A stretch of 64,000 nucleotides of DNA. It comes from Acinetobacter variabilis (GTDB lineage Bacteria; Pseudomonadota; Gammaproteobacteria; Pseudomonadales; Moraxellaceae). This document shows positions 48,341-59,015 of the stretch, one piece after another. Both the position numbers and the translations under genes were made by a program. The notes below the pieces were generated by a model. That model saw nothing but the letters and a program-made list of their open reading frames with translations. It was not told the DNA's origin and made no database searches. The stretch's first letter is position 1. Each line of letters begins with the position of its first letter. Location of the stretch: contig NZ_KB850111.1 of assembly GCF_000369625.1 (NCBI RefSeq), positions 190,038-254,037 of the forward strand, in the 5' to 3' direction.

Positions 48341-49237
48341 TTAAGCTTCAACTGCATTTAAAACACGTTCCGCGAACATTTCTGCGGTACGTGCAGCTGC
48401 TGCAGTCATAATGTCGAGGTTACCTGCATATTTAGGCAGGAAGTCACCCAGACCTTCAACTTCAAGGAAGATCGATACGCGGTTGCCATCAAATACAGGA
48501 CCGTTCACCAGTTTGTAACCTGGTACGTATTTCTGAACTTCTTTGATCATCGCGTGTACAGATTCAGTGATTGCCGCTTGATCTGATTCACCTTCAACTA
48601 GACAGTGAACAGTGTCGCGCATCATCAGTGGTGGCTCAGCAGGGTTAATGATGATGATCGCTTTACCTTGTTTTGCACCACCCACTTTTTCAATCGCACC
48701 AGCAGTAGTACGCGTGAATTCGTCGATGTTTTTACGAGTACCAGGACCTACTGATTTAGTGGATACAGTCGCGATGATTTCGCCATAGTTCACAGGTTGA
48801 ACGCGAGAAATCGCTGCAACCATAGGAATCGTTGCCTGACCACCACAAGTTACCATATTCACGTTTGGCACTTCGCCTTGTTCAAGTAAAGCTTCAAGGT
48901 TCACTGGTGGTACGCAGTAAGGGCCGATTGCAGCAGGAGTCAAGTCAATCATTAACACGCCAAGCTCGTTCAGCTTACGGCTGTTTTCAGCATGTACATA
49001 AGCAGAAGTTGCATCAAATGCAATTTTGATATCGTCTTCAACAACATGAGGAAGCAGACCGTCTACGCCTTCAGCCGTAGTTTTCAGGCCCATTTTCGCT
49101 GCACGAGCAAGACCTTCAGAAGTTGGGTCGATCCCCACCATCCATACTGGCTCTAACCATTCGCTGCGTTGCAGTTTATAAAGCAAGTCAGTACCAATGT
49201 TACCTGGACCGATCAATGCACATTTAATCTTTTTCAT
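48341..49237 (-). CDS. mhpF: Acetaldehyde dehydrogenase (acylating)
   Basis: A 298-residue enzyme that converts acetaldehyde made by MhpE directly into acetyl-CoA with NAD+. The Rossmann motif G-P-G-N-I-G is at 10-15 and the catalytic cysteine is C131 ([11 protein letters not shown]). The ATG at 49237 has GAGAG seven to eight bases upstream; the frame extends 12 codons further but without a better site. It lies 22 bp after mhpD and 11 bp before mhpE, in one transcription unit. Confidence 0.93.
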   Translation of the reverse strand: MKKIKCALIGPGNIGTDLLYKLQRSEWLEPVWMVGIDPTSEGLARAAKMGLKTTAEGVDGLLPHVVEDDIKIAFDATSAYVHAENSRKLNELGVLMIDLTPAAIGPYCVPPVNLEALLEQGEVPNVNMVTCGGQATIPMVAAISRVQPVNYGEIIATVSTKSVGPGTRKNIDEFTRTTAGAIEKVGGAKQGKAIIIINPAEPPLMMRDTVHCLVEGESDQAAITESVHAMIKEVQKYVPGYKLVNGPVFDGNRVSIFLEVEGLGDFLPKYAGNLDIMTAAAARTAEMFAERVLNAVEA

Positions 49238-49259
49238 GAACGTACTCTCTTGTATTCCC

Positions 49260-50057
49260 TTATTCAGCAGCAAAAGCAGCTGTTACTGAACCAAAGCCTT
49301 CAATTTCAACTTTGAATTCATCGCCCGGCTGAGCCACGACCATTGGACCCAAAGCACCAGTCAAAATGATGTCGCCTTTTAATAATGGACGGCCACGGCG
49401 TACCATTTCGTCTGCCAGCCATACCGCAGCATTTAATGGATTTGCCAGACATGCTTTACCCACGCCTTGAGAAACCACTTCGTGGCCACGTGTCATGACC
49501 ATCTTGCAGTTCACAAGATCAAGATTTTCCAGTTTGACAGGCTTAGAGCCCAGAACGAATGCAGCAGAAGATGCGTTATCAGCCACGGTATCAATCAGGC
49601 TGATTTTCCAGTTTTCGATACGGCTATCGACCACTTCTACAGCAGGAAGTGCATAGTCAGTTGCACTGATGATGTCTGCATACGTGTGTTTTGCTTTGGT
49701 CAGGCCTTCTTTGATGACTAATGCGATTTCAGCTTCAACTTTCGGTTGAATCAGCAAACCTGCAGGGATTGCTTCACCATCGCCATAGGCCATGTCGGCA
49801 AACAACATACCGAAGTCAGGCTGATCTACGCCAAGCTGTGCTTGAACCACTTTCGATGTCAAACCAATTTTACGACCTACCAGACGGCGACCTTCCGACA
49901 GAGCACGCTCGGTATTTACTTCCTGAACGGCATAGGCAATATCTACGTCAGCACTTTCACCACCAAGTTCCGGGCGAATCGGTGCGATCGCAGTTTTTGA
50001 GAGTTCAGCAGTACGTAATGCTTGTGCAACTGATTCAACAACAGCAGAATTCGACAT
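49260..50057 (-). CDS. mhpD: 2-keto-4-pentenoate hydratase
   Basis: A 265-residue fumarylacetoacetase-fold enzyme that hydrates 2-hydroxypenta-2,4-dienoate to 4-hydroxy-2-oxovalerate. The family patterns [16 protein letters not shown] (metal-binding glutamates) and E-V-V-D-S-R-I are intact. AAGGAAA about five bases before the ATG at 50057 decides the start over the longer frame. It is the first gene of the mhpD-mhpF-mhpE unit. Confidence 0.92.
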   Translation of the reverse strand: MSNSAVVESVAQALRTAELSKTAIAPIRPELGGESADVDIAYAVQEVNTERALSEGRRLVGRKIGLTSKVVQAQLGVDQPDFGMLFADMAYGDGEAIPAGLLIQPKVEAEIALVIKEGLTKAKHTYADIISATDYALPAVEVVDSRIENWKISLIDTVADNASSAAFVLGSKPVKLENLDLVNCKMVMTRGHEVVSQGVGKACLANPLNAAVWLADEMVRRGRPLLKGDIILTGALGPMVVAQPGDEFKVEIEGFGSVTAAFAAE

Positions 50058-50465
50058 CAATATTTCCTTAAACTGCAAAAATGAGGCTTATGCCGAGAAC
50101 TAAGACAGGCAAAATGTTCTGGCCTGATCATTTCGATCATTCCAATAAACAATTGCGCCTAGTATGGGCATATGAATAAACAGTTTTAGGATGAGAAAAA
50201 TACGACGTGAATGCCAATAGTTATTTTATTTTTTGCAATAGCTATTATCTATAAATTAAATTTATAAAAATCAATTAAGAACATAATCTTATAATTATGA
50301 ATTAACTTATATCCAACTAAATAACTCAACAATCATGACAGAACAAAACCACTGTAATCACAACTTTAGACTAAAAGATAAGACCAGTTGTTCAAATCTA
50401 CAGCATTGATCCGCATCTTCTATTTCAGAAAATGCCGGATCTTGAATAATGACTAAGATACTGAA
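50058..50465. promoter_or_regulatory. 408-bp region upstream of mhpD
   Basis: AT-rich, with no gene I can support. It must hold the mhpD promoter, but I find no clear consensus pair and no repeat of the inverted motif seen before hcaE, so co-regulation cannot be shown from the sequence. Confidence 0.4.
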
Positions 50466-51134
50466 TTAAATGGCTTCTTTCCATTGGACTTTAGCCAATA
50501 AAAAGTCATGCAAACTGCTGACATCGTTGACAATCGATAGCGGATTAAACTGCGCCAAGGTTTCCGGTGTATGTACGCCATAAGTCACACCCACACTTGG
50601 CATGGCAATATTCATCGCCATTTCCAGATCATAAGAAGTGTCACCGACCATAATCGCTTCATGCGCACTAATACCAGTTTCAGCCAGGATTTCAGCTAAC
50701 ATTAAAGGATCTGGTTTAGAGCGGGTTTCACTGGCAGCACGAGTGGCATGAAACAGATCCATACTCTTGGTTTGCTTTAATACACGATCTAAACCTTTAC
50801 GACTTTTACCAGTAGCGACTGCTAATTTAATGCCTTCATCCTTTAATGCATAGAGCATTTCAGACACGCCATCGAACCAGGCATCTTCAACAGAGTTCGC
50901 CACATAATGATCTGAATAGGTCTGCAGAATATCGGCATGTAATTCTGGCACAGTTGGGAAAAGTCTCTGTGCGACTTCTGGCAAACCTAATCCGATAATG
51001 CTTTTTGCATCTGTATCAGTTAAAGGTTGCTGAAACTGTTGTGCAGCAAACTGCAGGCTCGAGACGATCTGCCCCACTGAATCAAATAAAGTGCCATCCC
51101 AATCAAAAATGACCAATTTTACAGGTGAATTCAT
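50466..51134 (-). CDS. HAD-IA family hydrolase, phosphoglycolate phosphatase-like
   Basis: A 222-residue cytosolic protein. Motif I is F-D-W-D-G-T (D11, D13), motif II is the T in A-V-A-T-G-K-S-R, and motif III/IV is the K of S-K-P-D-P and G-D-T-S-Y-D. It has the helical cap of the phosphoglycolate phosphatase branch. In Pseudomonas a similar HAD gene follows rluC next to rne, and the same order is kept here. The physiological substrate is unknown. Confidence 0.87.
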   Translation of the reverse strand: MNSPVKLVIFDWDGTLFDSVGQIVSSLQFAAQQFQQPLTDTDAKSIIGLGLPEVAQRLFPTVPELHADILQTYSDHYVANSVEDAWFDGVSEMLYALKDEGIKLAVATGKSRKGLDRVLKQTKSMDLFHATRAASETRSKPDPLMLAEILAETGISAHEAIMVGDTSYDLEMAMNIAMPSVGVTYGVHTPETLAQFNPLSIVNDVSSLHDFLLAKVQWKEAI

Positions 51135-51165
51135 ATAAGGTTCCTAGTATTTGATTCAATGTTAA

Positions 51166-51200
51166 TCCACCCCGACCCTCCTTTTTCAAAGGAGGGAGAG
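51166..51200. repeat. Short intergenic hairpin repeat (CCCTCCTTT type)
   Basis: ACCCTCCTTT and AAAGGAGGGA pair around TTC. It resembles the inner hairpin of the 12334-12430 repeat. Confidence 0.6.
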
Positions 51201-51251
51201 TTTCATCACAAAATAACTTTTATTGTGATATCACAACAGCTATTGGCTATC

Positions 51252-51348
51252 CAATGGCGACATGGATGTCGCCGTTGATCTGTGGCATAGAGAGGTGCCA
51301 TCAGATCAACAGAAGGGGTTTTGTTACTTTTGCCCCCGTCAAAAGTAA
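51252..51348. repeat. Dispersed repeat, second copy of the stem-loop/GTTACTTTT type
   Basis: GGCGACATGGATGTCGCC is a hairpin. GTTGATCTG / CAGATCAAC with inner GGCA/TGCC forms the main stem. GTTACTTTT and AAAAGTAA follow. The layout equals 37213-37300, although the stem bases differ. Confidence 0.65.
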
Positions 51349-51410
51349 AACACTGCCTACGCGATAAAATTTGATTTTATAACTACAAAACTCGGCTGTG
51401 CTTTACTTTT

Positions 51411-51446
51411 ACCTCACCCCAGCCCTCTCCTAAAAGGAGAGGGAGA
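51411..51446. repeat. Short intergenic hairpin repeat (CCCTCTCCT type)
   Basis: CCCTCTCCT and AGGAGAGGG pair perfectly across a 3-base loop, preceded by ACCTCACCCCAG. Confidence 0.6.
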
Positions 51447-51534
51447 ATTCATTACTGAACAACGTACAGTACTAAATAATAAAGATAAATTCTTAGCTAT
51501 TTTGACTTATCACTAGCACATGCGAACTCAACGT

Positions 51535-51621
51535 TCCCTCTCCTGAGCGAATTTTAAAGCATTGCTTTTAAAATTCGTGCAAGAAAGGAGACTTGCGCAG
51601 CAGTGCTGCTCAGGGAGAGGG
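51535..51621. repeat. Compound hairpin repeat, second copy of the 12334-12430 family
   Basis: Outer arms CCCTCTCCTGAGC and GCTCAGGGAGAGGG enclose an inner palindrome (GAATTTTAAAGCA with TGCTTTTAAAATTC) and GTGCAAGAAAGGAG. It lies just after the rluC stop. Together with the three preceding repeats it fills the 506-bp gap between the HAD gene and rluC. Confidence 0.75.
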
Positions 51622-51640
51622 TTAACTTAAAAGCTAAAAA

Positions 51641-52609
51641 TTACTCGTCATCTTCCGCAGGCGTTACCACCTTATCCGCCTTTTGCGCACGAAGCTGAGC
51701 CACAAGACTCTGCATATCTTCAGGCAAAGGCGCTTCAATGGTCGGATAACCCGGAATTTCCAGACGCATCGCATGCAGACATAAGCGGCGTGGCTTTGGC
51801 CCACGATATTCAGTCTCGTGACCATATTTCTCATCGCCTACCAGCGGATGACCGATGCTGAGACCATGTACACGAATCTGATGGGTACGACCAGACAATG
51901 GAGAAGCATACACCAGTGTCGCATGCATAAAACGCTCTGCTACATTCCACTGGGTTTTAGACTCTTTGCCTTCTTTAGAGACACGTACACGACGCTCACC
52001 ATTAGAAAGTTCATAACGGTGTAAAGGCGCGTCAATGAGTTGTTTATCTAGCGTTACCTGTCCTTTCACGACAGCGGCATAAGTTTTTTTAATTTTATGT
52101 TCACGTAATAAATCTTGTAGCGTTTTTAAGGTACTACGCTTTTTCGAGATCATCACCAGACCAGAGGTGTCACGGTCAATACGGTGAATCAGTTCCAGGT
52201 ATTTTTTACCGGTTGCAGCACGCAAACCTTCAATCAGACCATATGCCACACCGCTACCACCATGCACGGCAATTCCAGATGGCTTGTTGACGACCATCAA
52301 GCCTTCATCTTCATATACCACACGGGACAGAAGACCTTGAGCCACCTTGTCCGAAATCGGCGCTTCTGATTCATCTTTTTGCTCATAACGAATCGGTGCC
52401 ACACGAATCTGGTCGCCAATCGCCAGTTTGGTTTCGGCCTTAATGCGTTTTTTATTGACGCGAACCTGTCCTTCACGAATCAGACGATAAATCCGACTTT
52501 TAGGCACCCCTTTCAGACGACTGAACAGGAAATTATCGATTCGCTGTCCATCTTGATGTTCATCCACTTCAAACCAAGTGACGCTTTGCCATTGTTGTGT
52601 AGAATTCAT
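51641..52609 (-). CDS. rluC: 23S rRNA pseudouridine synthase RluC
   Basis: A 322-residue enzyme of the RluA family that modifies 23S rRNA. An N-terminal S4 RNA-binding domain (about 18-75, R-I-D-N-F-L-F-S-R-L-K and G-Q-V-R-V-N-K-K-R) precedes the catalytic domain, with the key aspartate in H-R-I-D-R-D-T-S-G-L. Position next to rne, divergently transcribed, is the usual place for rluC. No strong Shine-Dalgarno precedes the ATG at 52609. The frame extends six codons further upstream. Confidence 0.92.
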   Translation of the reverse strand: MNSTQQWQSVTWFEVDEHQDGQRIDNFLFSRLKGVPKSRIYRLIREGQVRVNKKRIKAETKLAIGDQIRVAPIRYEQKDESEAPISDKVAQGLLSRVVYEDEGLMVVNKPSGIAVHGGSGVAYGLIEGLRAATGKKYLELIHRIDRDTSGLVMISKKRSTLKTLQDLLREHKIKKTYAAVVKGQVTLDKQLIDAPLHRYELSNGERRVRVSKEGKESKTQWNVAERFMHATLVYASPLSGRTHQIRVHGLSIGHPLVGDEKYGHETEYRGPKPRRLCLHAMRLEIPGYPTIEAPLPEDMQSLVAQLRAQKADKVVTPAEDDE

Positions 52610-52639
52610 ACAGTTACTATGACCCAAAAATACTAAAAT

Positions 52640-53376
52640 TGATTAAAAAATGATCACTTAGGTTATGCTTTACACAAGAAACATAAGCTTAGCCCATAGG
52701 CAGATGATGCAAGGTTTGGTATAGTCAGCGCACGGAAACCATCGTTTGTGAGTAAAAGTTGAAGCATTTCAGATTTCTCTGAACTTGATTATTCAATTAA
52801 AGACTCACATGATACGGGAAGGTCCCAAAAGAATTATGCCGACGCCGAAGGCTTATTATATCGGCAAACAAAGCAAACTGTTGCGTTTAATTGTACCTCA
52901 GGTACATAAATCAGTTTGTCTGAAAAATATGTCGCCAACCTAGTTGGTTTTTAAACGTAAACTGATACACATCAGATTAGTCGCACCCTGAAGACGACTT
53001 CAGGCTACAGCGTTTGATGCATTGGATCTGCACAGTTTGTAAAGATACGACGACAATTCCGTATCAAGACACTTTCTATAAAGAAGGGATGATCTTCGAG
53101 CAATGTGACAGTGAAAGTTACTCACATCTAATGCACCGCTTGTCCGCCAGTGAAACGTTCAGGTGACTTTAATCGTTTAAAGATTGAAGCCGTATTGCCA
53201 TCATCAATACGTGAATCAAAATACCGAAGCTGATCTATATTCAAGTAGACGCCGGGAATAAAAGACTCAGACCACAATGAAACTCATTGGAGATCTGGGC
53301 CATTGATCCGTGATGTGTGATGTTCGCTACGTGAATAGCGATTTTTTGCTGTGTATCACTATAAGGTGTTACACCC
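52640..53376 (+). promoter_or_regulatory. Long structured leader region of rne
   Basis: About 740 bp lie before rne with no convincing gene. Several hairpins are visible: TTCAGA/TCTGAA near 52768, CCTGAAG/CTTCAGG (52987-53004, loop ACGA) and TCGCTA/TAGCGA (53324-53341) followed by six T residues, which looks like an intrinsic terminator 30 bp before the start codon. The AAGGTG ribosome binding site (53362-53367) lies in GGTGTTACACC, which could pair on itself. In E. coli the rne leader mediates feedback control by RNase E; the same is likely here. Confidence 0.6.
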
Positions 53377-56300
53377 ATGAAACGTATGTTGATTAATGCA
53401 ACACATGCCGAAGAAATTCGCGTTGCACTTGTCACTGGTCAGCGTCTTTACGATTTCGATTTAGAGAATCGTACCCGTGAACAAAAAAAATCGAATATCT
53501 ATAAAGGTCACGTGACTCGCGTTGAACCTTCTTTAGAAGCTGTATTCGTTGAATACGGCGCAGGTCGTCAAGGCTTCCTGTCTATGCGTGAAATCGCAAA
53601 CTCTTACTACAAAGCCGATCCTCGTCAAACTTCAAATATCCGTGAACTGATTACTGAAGGCACTGAACTTCTGGTTCAGGTGGAAAAAGAAGAGCGCGGC
53701 AATAAAGGCGCTGCTCTCTCAACTTTCATCTCTTTAGCTGGTCGTTATCTGGTTCTGATGCCAAACAACCCGAAAGGTGGCGGTATCAGCCGTCAGATTT
53801 CCGGTTCAGTACGTGAAGAACTGAAAGAAATGCTGGCTTCTTTAAATGTGCCACGTGGTATGAGCGTCATTGTTCGTACCGCAGGCATTGGCCGTTCTCA
53901 AGAAGAGCTACAGCTTGATCTGCAACATTTGCTAGACCTTTGGGCACAAATTCAAAGCACTGCAAATTCAGGCCCATCACCTATGCTAGTCCATCAGGAA
54001 GCAGGTGTGGTAACTCGTGCGATCCGTGATTACCTGCGTGATGATGTAGCAGAAATCCTGATTGATTCTGAGCAAGCCTATAACGAAGCATATAACTTTG
54101 TTAAAGCAGTAATGCCGCTTCAGTTAGATAAGCTGAAAACTTATACATTGAATGAGCCTTTGTTTGCGCATTTCGGTATCGAAAGCCAAATCCAGACTGC
54201 TTATGAACGTGAAGTAAAACTGCCTTCAGGTGGTTCGATCGTGATCGACCAAACTGAAGCTTTAGTTTCAATCGATATTAACTCAGCAAAATCAACTCGT
54301 GGTCAGGACGTTGAAGATACAGCGTTAAATACCAACCTTGAAGCTGCTGAAGAAATTGCTCGCCAATTACGTTTACGTGATATCGGTGGTCTGGTGGTAA
54401 TCGATTTCATCGACATGACCAAAGATCGCAACCAGCGTATGGTAGAAGCGAAACTACGTGAAGCGACTCAAAGCGACCGCGCACGTATTCAGTTTGGCCA
54501 ACTGTCTCGTTTCGGCCTGATGGAAATGAGCCGTCAACGTCTGCGTCCATCATTAGAAGAAGCGACTGGTTATGTCTGCCCACGCTGTCATGGTACGGGT
54601 ATGGTACGTGACCTGCGTTCTCTTTCACTTTCAATCATGCGTAAAGTGGAAGAAATCGCCCTTCGTGAACGTCATGGTGAAGTTCAGGTTGAAGTACCGG
54701 TAGAAATTGCAGCATTCATGCTGAATGAAAAACGTCACAGTCTAGTATATCTGGAACAAACTTCAAATACACGCGTAACTGTACTTCCACATCCACACCT
54801 GGAAACGCCTCACTACGAAATTTCGTATAACCCTGAAGGTTTCGCACCAACCAGTTACGAGCGTACTGAAGCAACCCGTTCAAGCGAAAAAGAACTGGGT
54901 TATGAGTCTTCTGAGTGGCATTTAGAAGAAGAACATACGCATACTGCTGCGCCAGCACCTGCTCAGCAGCAAAACAACGGCAAAAACAATAAACGCCGCA
55001 ATAACCAGAATCAGCAAAACGTACAGCAAGCACCTGTTGCACAACGGGCACCTGCTCAAGTTGCAGCACCTGCAGCCAGCCCATGTGCATGGTTAGAAAA
55101 CCTGTTTGTACAAAAACAGGCAACTACTGTTGATCAGTCTCGCACAGCGAACAATGCTGCTGCTGCTATTGAACAGATGGTGAATGGCGGGGCAGTGAGT
55201 CGTGGTCAGTTCGGCCAGGTTGCTCCTGTAACACCAGCAGTACATGCACAGCCAGCAGCTGTTGCAGTACCGGCAACTACCGGTAATGCTTATCTGGCGC
55301 CATCGACTGTGGCACATAAACCAGAGCGTGATCAGTCTGAAAAAACTGAACGTGAAGAGAAATCACAGCGTCATAACAAAAAAGCACGTAGCAACAAGCA
55401 CAAAGAGCCACGTGAACAGGCGCAGTCTGATAATGTATCACAACATCAGATGCATGAAGAAGTGGTTCAGGTTTCTCGTCAGGAAGCGCGTGAAAACAAA
55501 CGCAACTCTCGCCGTCAGCACCACAACGAGTCTGCACAGCAAAGCGATACTCACGGCAATGAGCAACAGCAAAACGTGCCACGTCGTGACCGTCGCAACC
55601 AGCAACGTCCAGAACGTCCAAATCGCCACCGCGATCCAAGTGTTCTGAATGAGCAAGCTGTACCTCAAGCACCTGCTGCCGTTGAAGCTCCAGCAGTCAA
55701 TGAAAAGCAAGTGCGTGTAGAACTGGTCGATGCTCCTCGTAAAGAAGTGATGCCAACAGCAATGGTGGTAAATATTGACGAGGCGAAAAGCGAAATTGTG
55801 GCATTGAATGACACTGCTCCAGTCGCAAAACCTGCTGTTGAAGTGACTGCCCCTGCCGATGCTCCTGTAGAAGCGCCAGCTGCGGAAGAGTTCCTGGCTG
55901 AAGTGACTGCATCTGCTCCTGCAGAGAAAGCACCGGAAGCTCAGTCATCATCAAAACAGCGTGCCAGCAATGACCCACGTCAACGTCGTCGTGACCGCCG
56001 CCGTGCTGCACAAGGCCAACAGGCGAAAACTCAGCAATTGACACCATCACAGGTGCCAACACTTGGCCAATACACCATTGGCAGTCTGATTCGCCATGTT
56101 TATGGCGAAGACTGTTCAGTCCTGATTGAACAGTTTGGTCTGTTGCCAACGTTTAACCGCGCATTGCAAAAGTTCACGCAGGAATATAATGCGACTTTAA
56201 CAACGGTTTCGACCGCGACCACAGAGAAAAAACCTGTAACTCGTGATGTAGAAGTCAGCAAAGCACAACCTGAAGCAGAACCTGCACCTGTGCTGGATTT

Positions 56301-56802
56301 AACTCCGCCTGCACCGGTTTCAGAGAAACGTGTGGCGAATGATCCACGTGAGCGTCGTCGTCTCGCTAAACTGGCTGCCGAGCAAGCATTACAGCAGGCT
56401 AAACAGCAAGCACAAGCTGAAGCAGAATCTACTGCAGCTGAACCTGCTGCAGAAGCAACGGCTCCAGCGGAAGAGGCGAAAGCTGAAAATACTGAAGCTG
56501 CACCTGCTGAAGCTCCGGTAGCCGCAGTAGAAAGTGCTGATACAACTGAAGCGACTCAAACTCCTGAGCCAGCTGCTGAAGCGCCTGTAGAAACTGCGAA
56601 CGCTGAACAGGCTCCAGCTGAAGAAGTCACTGAAACGGCTACAGCTGAAGCAACTCCAGCAGAAAACGAAGCTGCGCCTACTGAAACTCCGGAAGCCGAT
56701 AAAGCTGAAGAAACTGTAACAAAAGCTGAAAAACCGGCTGCCCGCCCACGTCGTCCACGTGGCCGTCCACCGAAAAAAACCAATACTGCAACTGAGTCAT
56801 AA
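53377..56802 (+). CDS. rne: Ribonuclease E
   Basis: A 1141-residue endoribonuclease that organises the RNA degradosome at the inner membrane. The N-terminal half has the S1 domain (about 38-125, with [13 protein letters not shown]), the 5' sensor region and the DNase I-like catalytic centre with D300 and D343 (E. coli D303 and D346). The zinc link follows (C401-P-R-C404). The C-terminal half is low-complexity, with Arg-rich patches that would bind RNA (about 660-760) and a long Ala/Glu/Pro tail. Three repeats of R-x-x-N-D-P-R-x-R-R-R-like sequence are visible. A strong terminator follows. Confidence 0.97.
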   Translation: MKRMLINATHAEEIRVALVTGQRLYDFDLENRTREQKKSNIYKGHVTRVEPSLEAVFVEYGAGRQGFLSMREIANSYYKADPRQTSNIRELITEGTELLVQVEKEERGNKGAALSTFISLAGRYLVLMPNNPKGGGISRQISGSVREELKEMLASLNVPRGMSVIVRTAGIGRSQEELQLDLQHLLDLWAQIQSTANSGPSPMLVHQEAGVVTRAIRDYLRDDVAEILIDSEQAYNEAYNFVKAVMPLQLDKLKTYTLNEPLFAHFGIESQIQTAYEREVKLPSGGSIVIDQTEALVSIDINSAKSTRGQDVEDTALNTNLEAAEEIARQLRLRDIGGLVVIDFIDMTKDRNQRMVEAKLREATQSDRARIQFGQLSRFGLMEMSRQRLRPSLEEATGYVCPRCHGTGMVRDLRSLSLSIMRKVEEIALRERHGEVQVEVPVEIAAFMLNEKRHSLVYLEQTSNTRVTVLPHPHLETPHYEISYNPEGFAPTSYERTEATRSSEKELGYESSEWHLEEEHTHTAAPAPAQQQNNGKNNKRRNNQNQQNVQQAPVAQRAPAQVAAPAASPCAWLENLFVQKQATTVDQSRTANNAAAAIEQMVNGGAVSRGQFGQVAPVTPAVHAQPAAVAVPATTGNAYLAPSTVAHKPERDQSEKTEREEKSQRHNKKARSNKHKEPREQAQSDNVSQHQMHEEVVQVSRQEARENKRNSRRQHHNESAQQSDTHGNEQQQNVPRRDRRNQQRPERPNRHRDPSVLNEQAVPQAPAAVEAPAVNEKQVRVELVDAPRKEVMPTAMVVNIDEAKSEIVALNDTAPVAKPAVEVTAPADAPVEAPAAEEFLAEVTASAPAEKAPEAQSSSKQRASNDPRQRRRDRRRAAQGQQAKTQQLTPSQVPTLGQYTIGSLIRHVYGEDCSVLIEQFGLLPTFNRALQKFTQEYNATLTTVSTATTEKKPVTRDVEVSKAQPEAEPAPVLDLTPPAPVSEKRVANDPRERRRLAKLAAEQALQQAKQQAQAEAESTAAEPAAEATAPAEEAKAENTEAAPAEAPVAAVESADTTEATQTPEPAAEAPVETANAEQAPAEEVTETATAEATPAENEAAPTETPEADKAEETVTKAEKPAARPRRPRGRPPKKTNTATES

Positions 56803-56823
56803 TTCACCCAATTGCAGTTAACT

Positions 56824-56860
56824 AAAAAAACCTAGTCATTTCGGTGGCTAGGTTTTTTTT
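56824..56860 (+). terminator. Rho-independent terminator after rne
   Basis: AAAAAACCTAG / CTAGGTTTTTT stem with a 12-nt loop, then more T residues. Confidence 0.9.
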
Positions 56861-56976
56861 GCTAGATTTTGTCAGAATAGGTTGATTACTCTAGTTTCAA
56901 CACGCTAAAAGATGGCTATCATCCGTTTATTGCATATAAATTAAACGCATTGGATACGAAAAATGATAGGACGCCC

Positions 56977-58818
56977 ATGACCCAGACGAACCAACCCGAT
57001 CTTATTGGCATTGCAGATGTCGCAGCCAAAATCCCTGCCTTCATCAGTAAGGTCCCTAATCTGCTGAACGGACTGCGACAGGCTTATTTACGTACTCCCA
57101 ATACGCCCGCAGGCCTGGGTTTAGCTTTTGAAAAAGCAACACAGCGTAATCCTGAAGGTATTGCATTACGTTTTGAGGATCAGTCCTATACCTATGCTCA
57201 CCTAAATGGCTGGGCGAACCAGATCGCACATTTTTACCTCTCTCTCGGTGCACAGAAAGGTGATGTGGTGGCCGTGATGGTCGAGAACCGTCCGGAGTTT
57301 ATTGCCAGCGTGATTGGTCTAGCCAAGCTGGGCATCACGATTGCGCTGGTGAATACTTCTCAGGTCGGCAAAGTCCTGACACATAGTATTAATCTGGTGA
57401 AACCGATTGCGGTCATTGTCGGTGAAGAGTGCCGTGCTGCGGTTGATGAAATCCGTCATGATCTCAATATTGCCGCTGACCGTTTTCACTGGTTTGCCGA
57501 TCAGAACACACAAGAAAATGCCGGACAGGCACCTGAAGGTTTTATTAACCTGGCAGAGCAGATTGACCAGTTCCCTAAATTCAATACACCGACCACACAT
57601 TCGGTACAGGGTAAAGACGGCCTGTTCTATATCTATACTTCAGGTACCACTGGCTTACCTAAAGCGGTGGTCTTTACCAATAGCCGCTGGACACTCGCCT
57701 ATGGCACCTATGGTCATGTTCTGAACCTGAATAAAGATGATGTGATGTACTGCACCCTGCCGCTTTATCATGCGACAGGCATTGTGGTGTGCTGGTGTGG
57801 GGTGATTGCCGGAAGCAGTACTTTTGCCATCCGCCGTAAATTCTCCACCTCTTCCTTCTGGAAAGATGTCAAAAAATTTGATGCTTCAGCGATTGGTTAT
57901 GTCGGTGAACTTTGCCGCTACCTGATGGATGCAACACCGTCTGAACTGGAAAAAGGCCATCGTGTCACCAAGATGATTGGTAATGGAATGCGCCCAAACA
58001 TCTGGGATAAATTCAAATCCCGTTTTGGCATCAAGGAAGTACTGGAACTGTATGCCTCCAGTGAAGGTAATGTCGGTTTCAGCAATGTCTTTAACTTTGA
58101 CAATACTGTCGGTTTCTCACCAACGCCTTATGCCATTATCGAATTTGACAAAGATAAAAATGAGCTTGTGCGTGATGCCAAAGGTCGCTGCAAACGGGTG
58201 AAAAAAGGTGAAACCGGTTTATTGATTGGTAAAATTACCCGCCGCTCCCCTTTCGATGGCTATACCGATCCGGAAAAGAACAAGGCAGTCATCATGCATG
58301 ACGTGTTCAGTAAAGGTGATTCCTACTTCAATACGGGCGATCTGGTGCGTAATATCGGTTTCCGTCATGCTCAGTTTGTCGACCGTCTCGGTGATACCTT
58401 CCGCTGGAAAGGTGAAAATGTTTCAACGACTGAAGTCGAAAACATGCTGACCGAGTATGACAAAATTATCGAAGCTGTGGTTTATGGCGTAGAAATTCCG
58501 CATACCAATGGCCGTGCAGGCATGGCTGCAATTACCCTGCAATCAGGAAGCACCCTAGATGAGCAAGACCTGAAAAATATGGTCAGCACCTTTAAACGCT
58601 GTCTGCCTACATATGCAGTTCCGGTTTTTCTACGCATTCAAAAGCAAGTAGAAACGACCGGTACCTTCAAGTATCAGAAAAACAAACTGAAAGAACAGGC
58701 TTTTGATCCAAACAAGACCGATGAACGCCTGCTGGTTTTATTGCCAGGGAGCGATGCGTATTGTGAGCTGACTCAAGAAATTTTTGAGAACATTCAAGCC
58801 TATCAATATCGCTTCTAA
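56977..58818 (+). CDS. Long-chain acyl-CoA synthetase (FadD/VLACS-like)
   Basis: A 613-residue AMP-forming ligase that activates fatty acids with ATP and CoA. The P-loop motif Y-T-S-G-T-T-G-L-P-K is at about residues 218-227. The A5-like motif is Y-A-S-S-E-G, and the late hinge motif is F-V-D-R-L-G-D-T-F-R-W-K-G-E-N-V. This set (D-R-x-G-D-T-F-R-W-K-G-E-N-V-S-T-T-E) is that of the very-long-chain/SLC27-like branch rather than classical FadD. The start at 56977 follows an AGG; a frame from 56950 exists. It is monocistronic. Confidence 0.87.
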   Translation: MTQTNQPDLIGIADVAAKIPAFISKVPNLLNGLRQAYLRTPNTPAGLGLAFEKATQRNPEGIALRFEDQSYTYAHLNGWANQIAHFYLSLGAQKGDVVAVMVENRPEFIASVIGLAKLGITIALVNTSQVGKVLTHSINLVKPIAVIVGEECRAAVDEIRHDLNIAADRFHWFADQNTQENAGQAPEGFINLAEQIDQFPKFNTPTTHSVQGKDGLFYIYTSGTTGLPKAVVFTNSRWTLAYGTYGHVLNLNKDDVMYCTLPLYHATGIVVCWCGVIAGSSTFAIRRKFSTSSFWKDVKKFDASAIGYVGELCRYLMDATPSELEKGHRVTKMIGNGMRPNIWDKFKSRFGIKEVLELYASSEGNVGFSNVFNFDNTVGFSPTPYAIIEFDKDKNELVRDAKGRCKRVKKGETGLLIGKITRRSPFDGYTDPEKNKAVIMHDVFSKGDSYFNTGDLVRNIGFRHAQFVDRLGDTFRWKGENVSTTEVENMLTEYDKIIEAVVYGVEIPHTNGRAGMAAITLQSGSTLDEQDLKNMVSTFKRCLPTYAVPVFLRIQKQVETTGTFKYQKNKLKEQAFDPNKTDERLLVLLPGSDAYCELTQEIFENIQAYQYRF

Positions 58819-58824
58819 GTGCCG

Positions 58825-58900
58825 AAGTTGCCTATTTTTTGTTTAGATAAAGCAGAATTGTTGTATTTATAATCAAACATAGGCAACTTTGTTATTTTTT
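58825..58900 (+). terminator. Widely spaced 11-bp inverted repeat, probable terminator
   Basis: AAGTTGCCTAT (58825-58835) and ATAGGCAACTT (58879-58889) are exact complements 43 bases apart, and the right arm is followed by TGTTATTTTTT. It lies between the acyl-CoA synthetase gene and the tRNA promoter. Confidence 0.5.
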
Positions 58901-58902
58901 AC

Positions 58903-58930
58903 TTGCGCTGCAATGAGATCTTGCTACAAT
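58903..58930 (+). promoter_or_regulatory. Predicted promoter of the tRNA-Lys cluster
   Basis: TTGCGC (58903-58908) and TACAAT (58925-58930) with a 16-nt spacer, 85 bp before the first tRNA. Confidence 0.5.
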
Positions 58931-59015
58931 ACGCTCCATCAAACAAAGTGGTGCTTTCAGAACTTTTTAGTTTCTCTTGCACTGCACGATTAAGCCTTGC
59001 TTAATTGTTGGTTCA

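Noticed and set aside
55277..56149. Long minus-strand frames inside rne
   Set aside because: They mirror the repetitive Ala/Gln/Pro codon use of the RNase E tail and are not genes.
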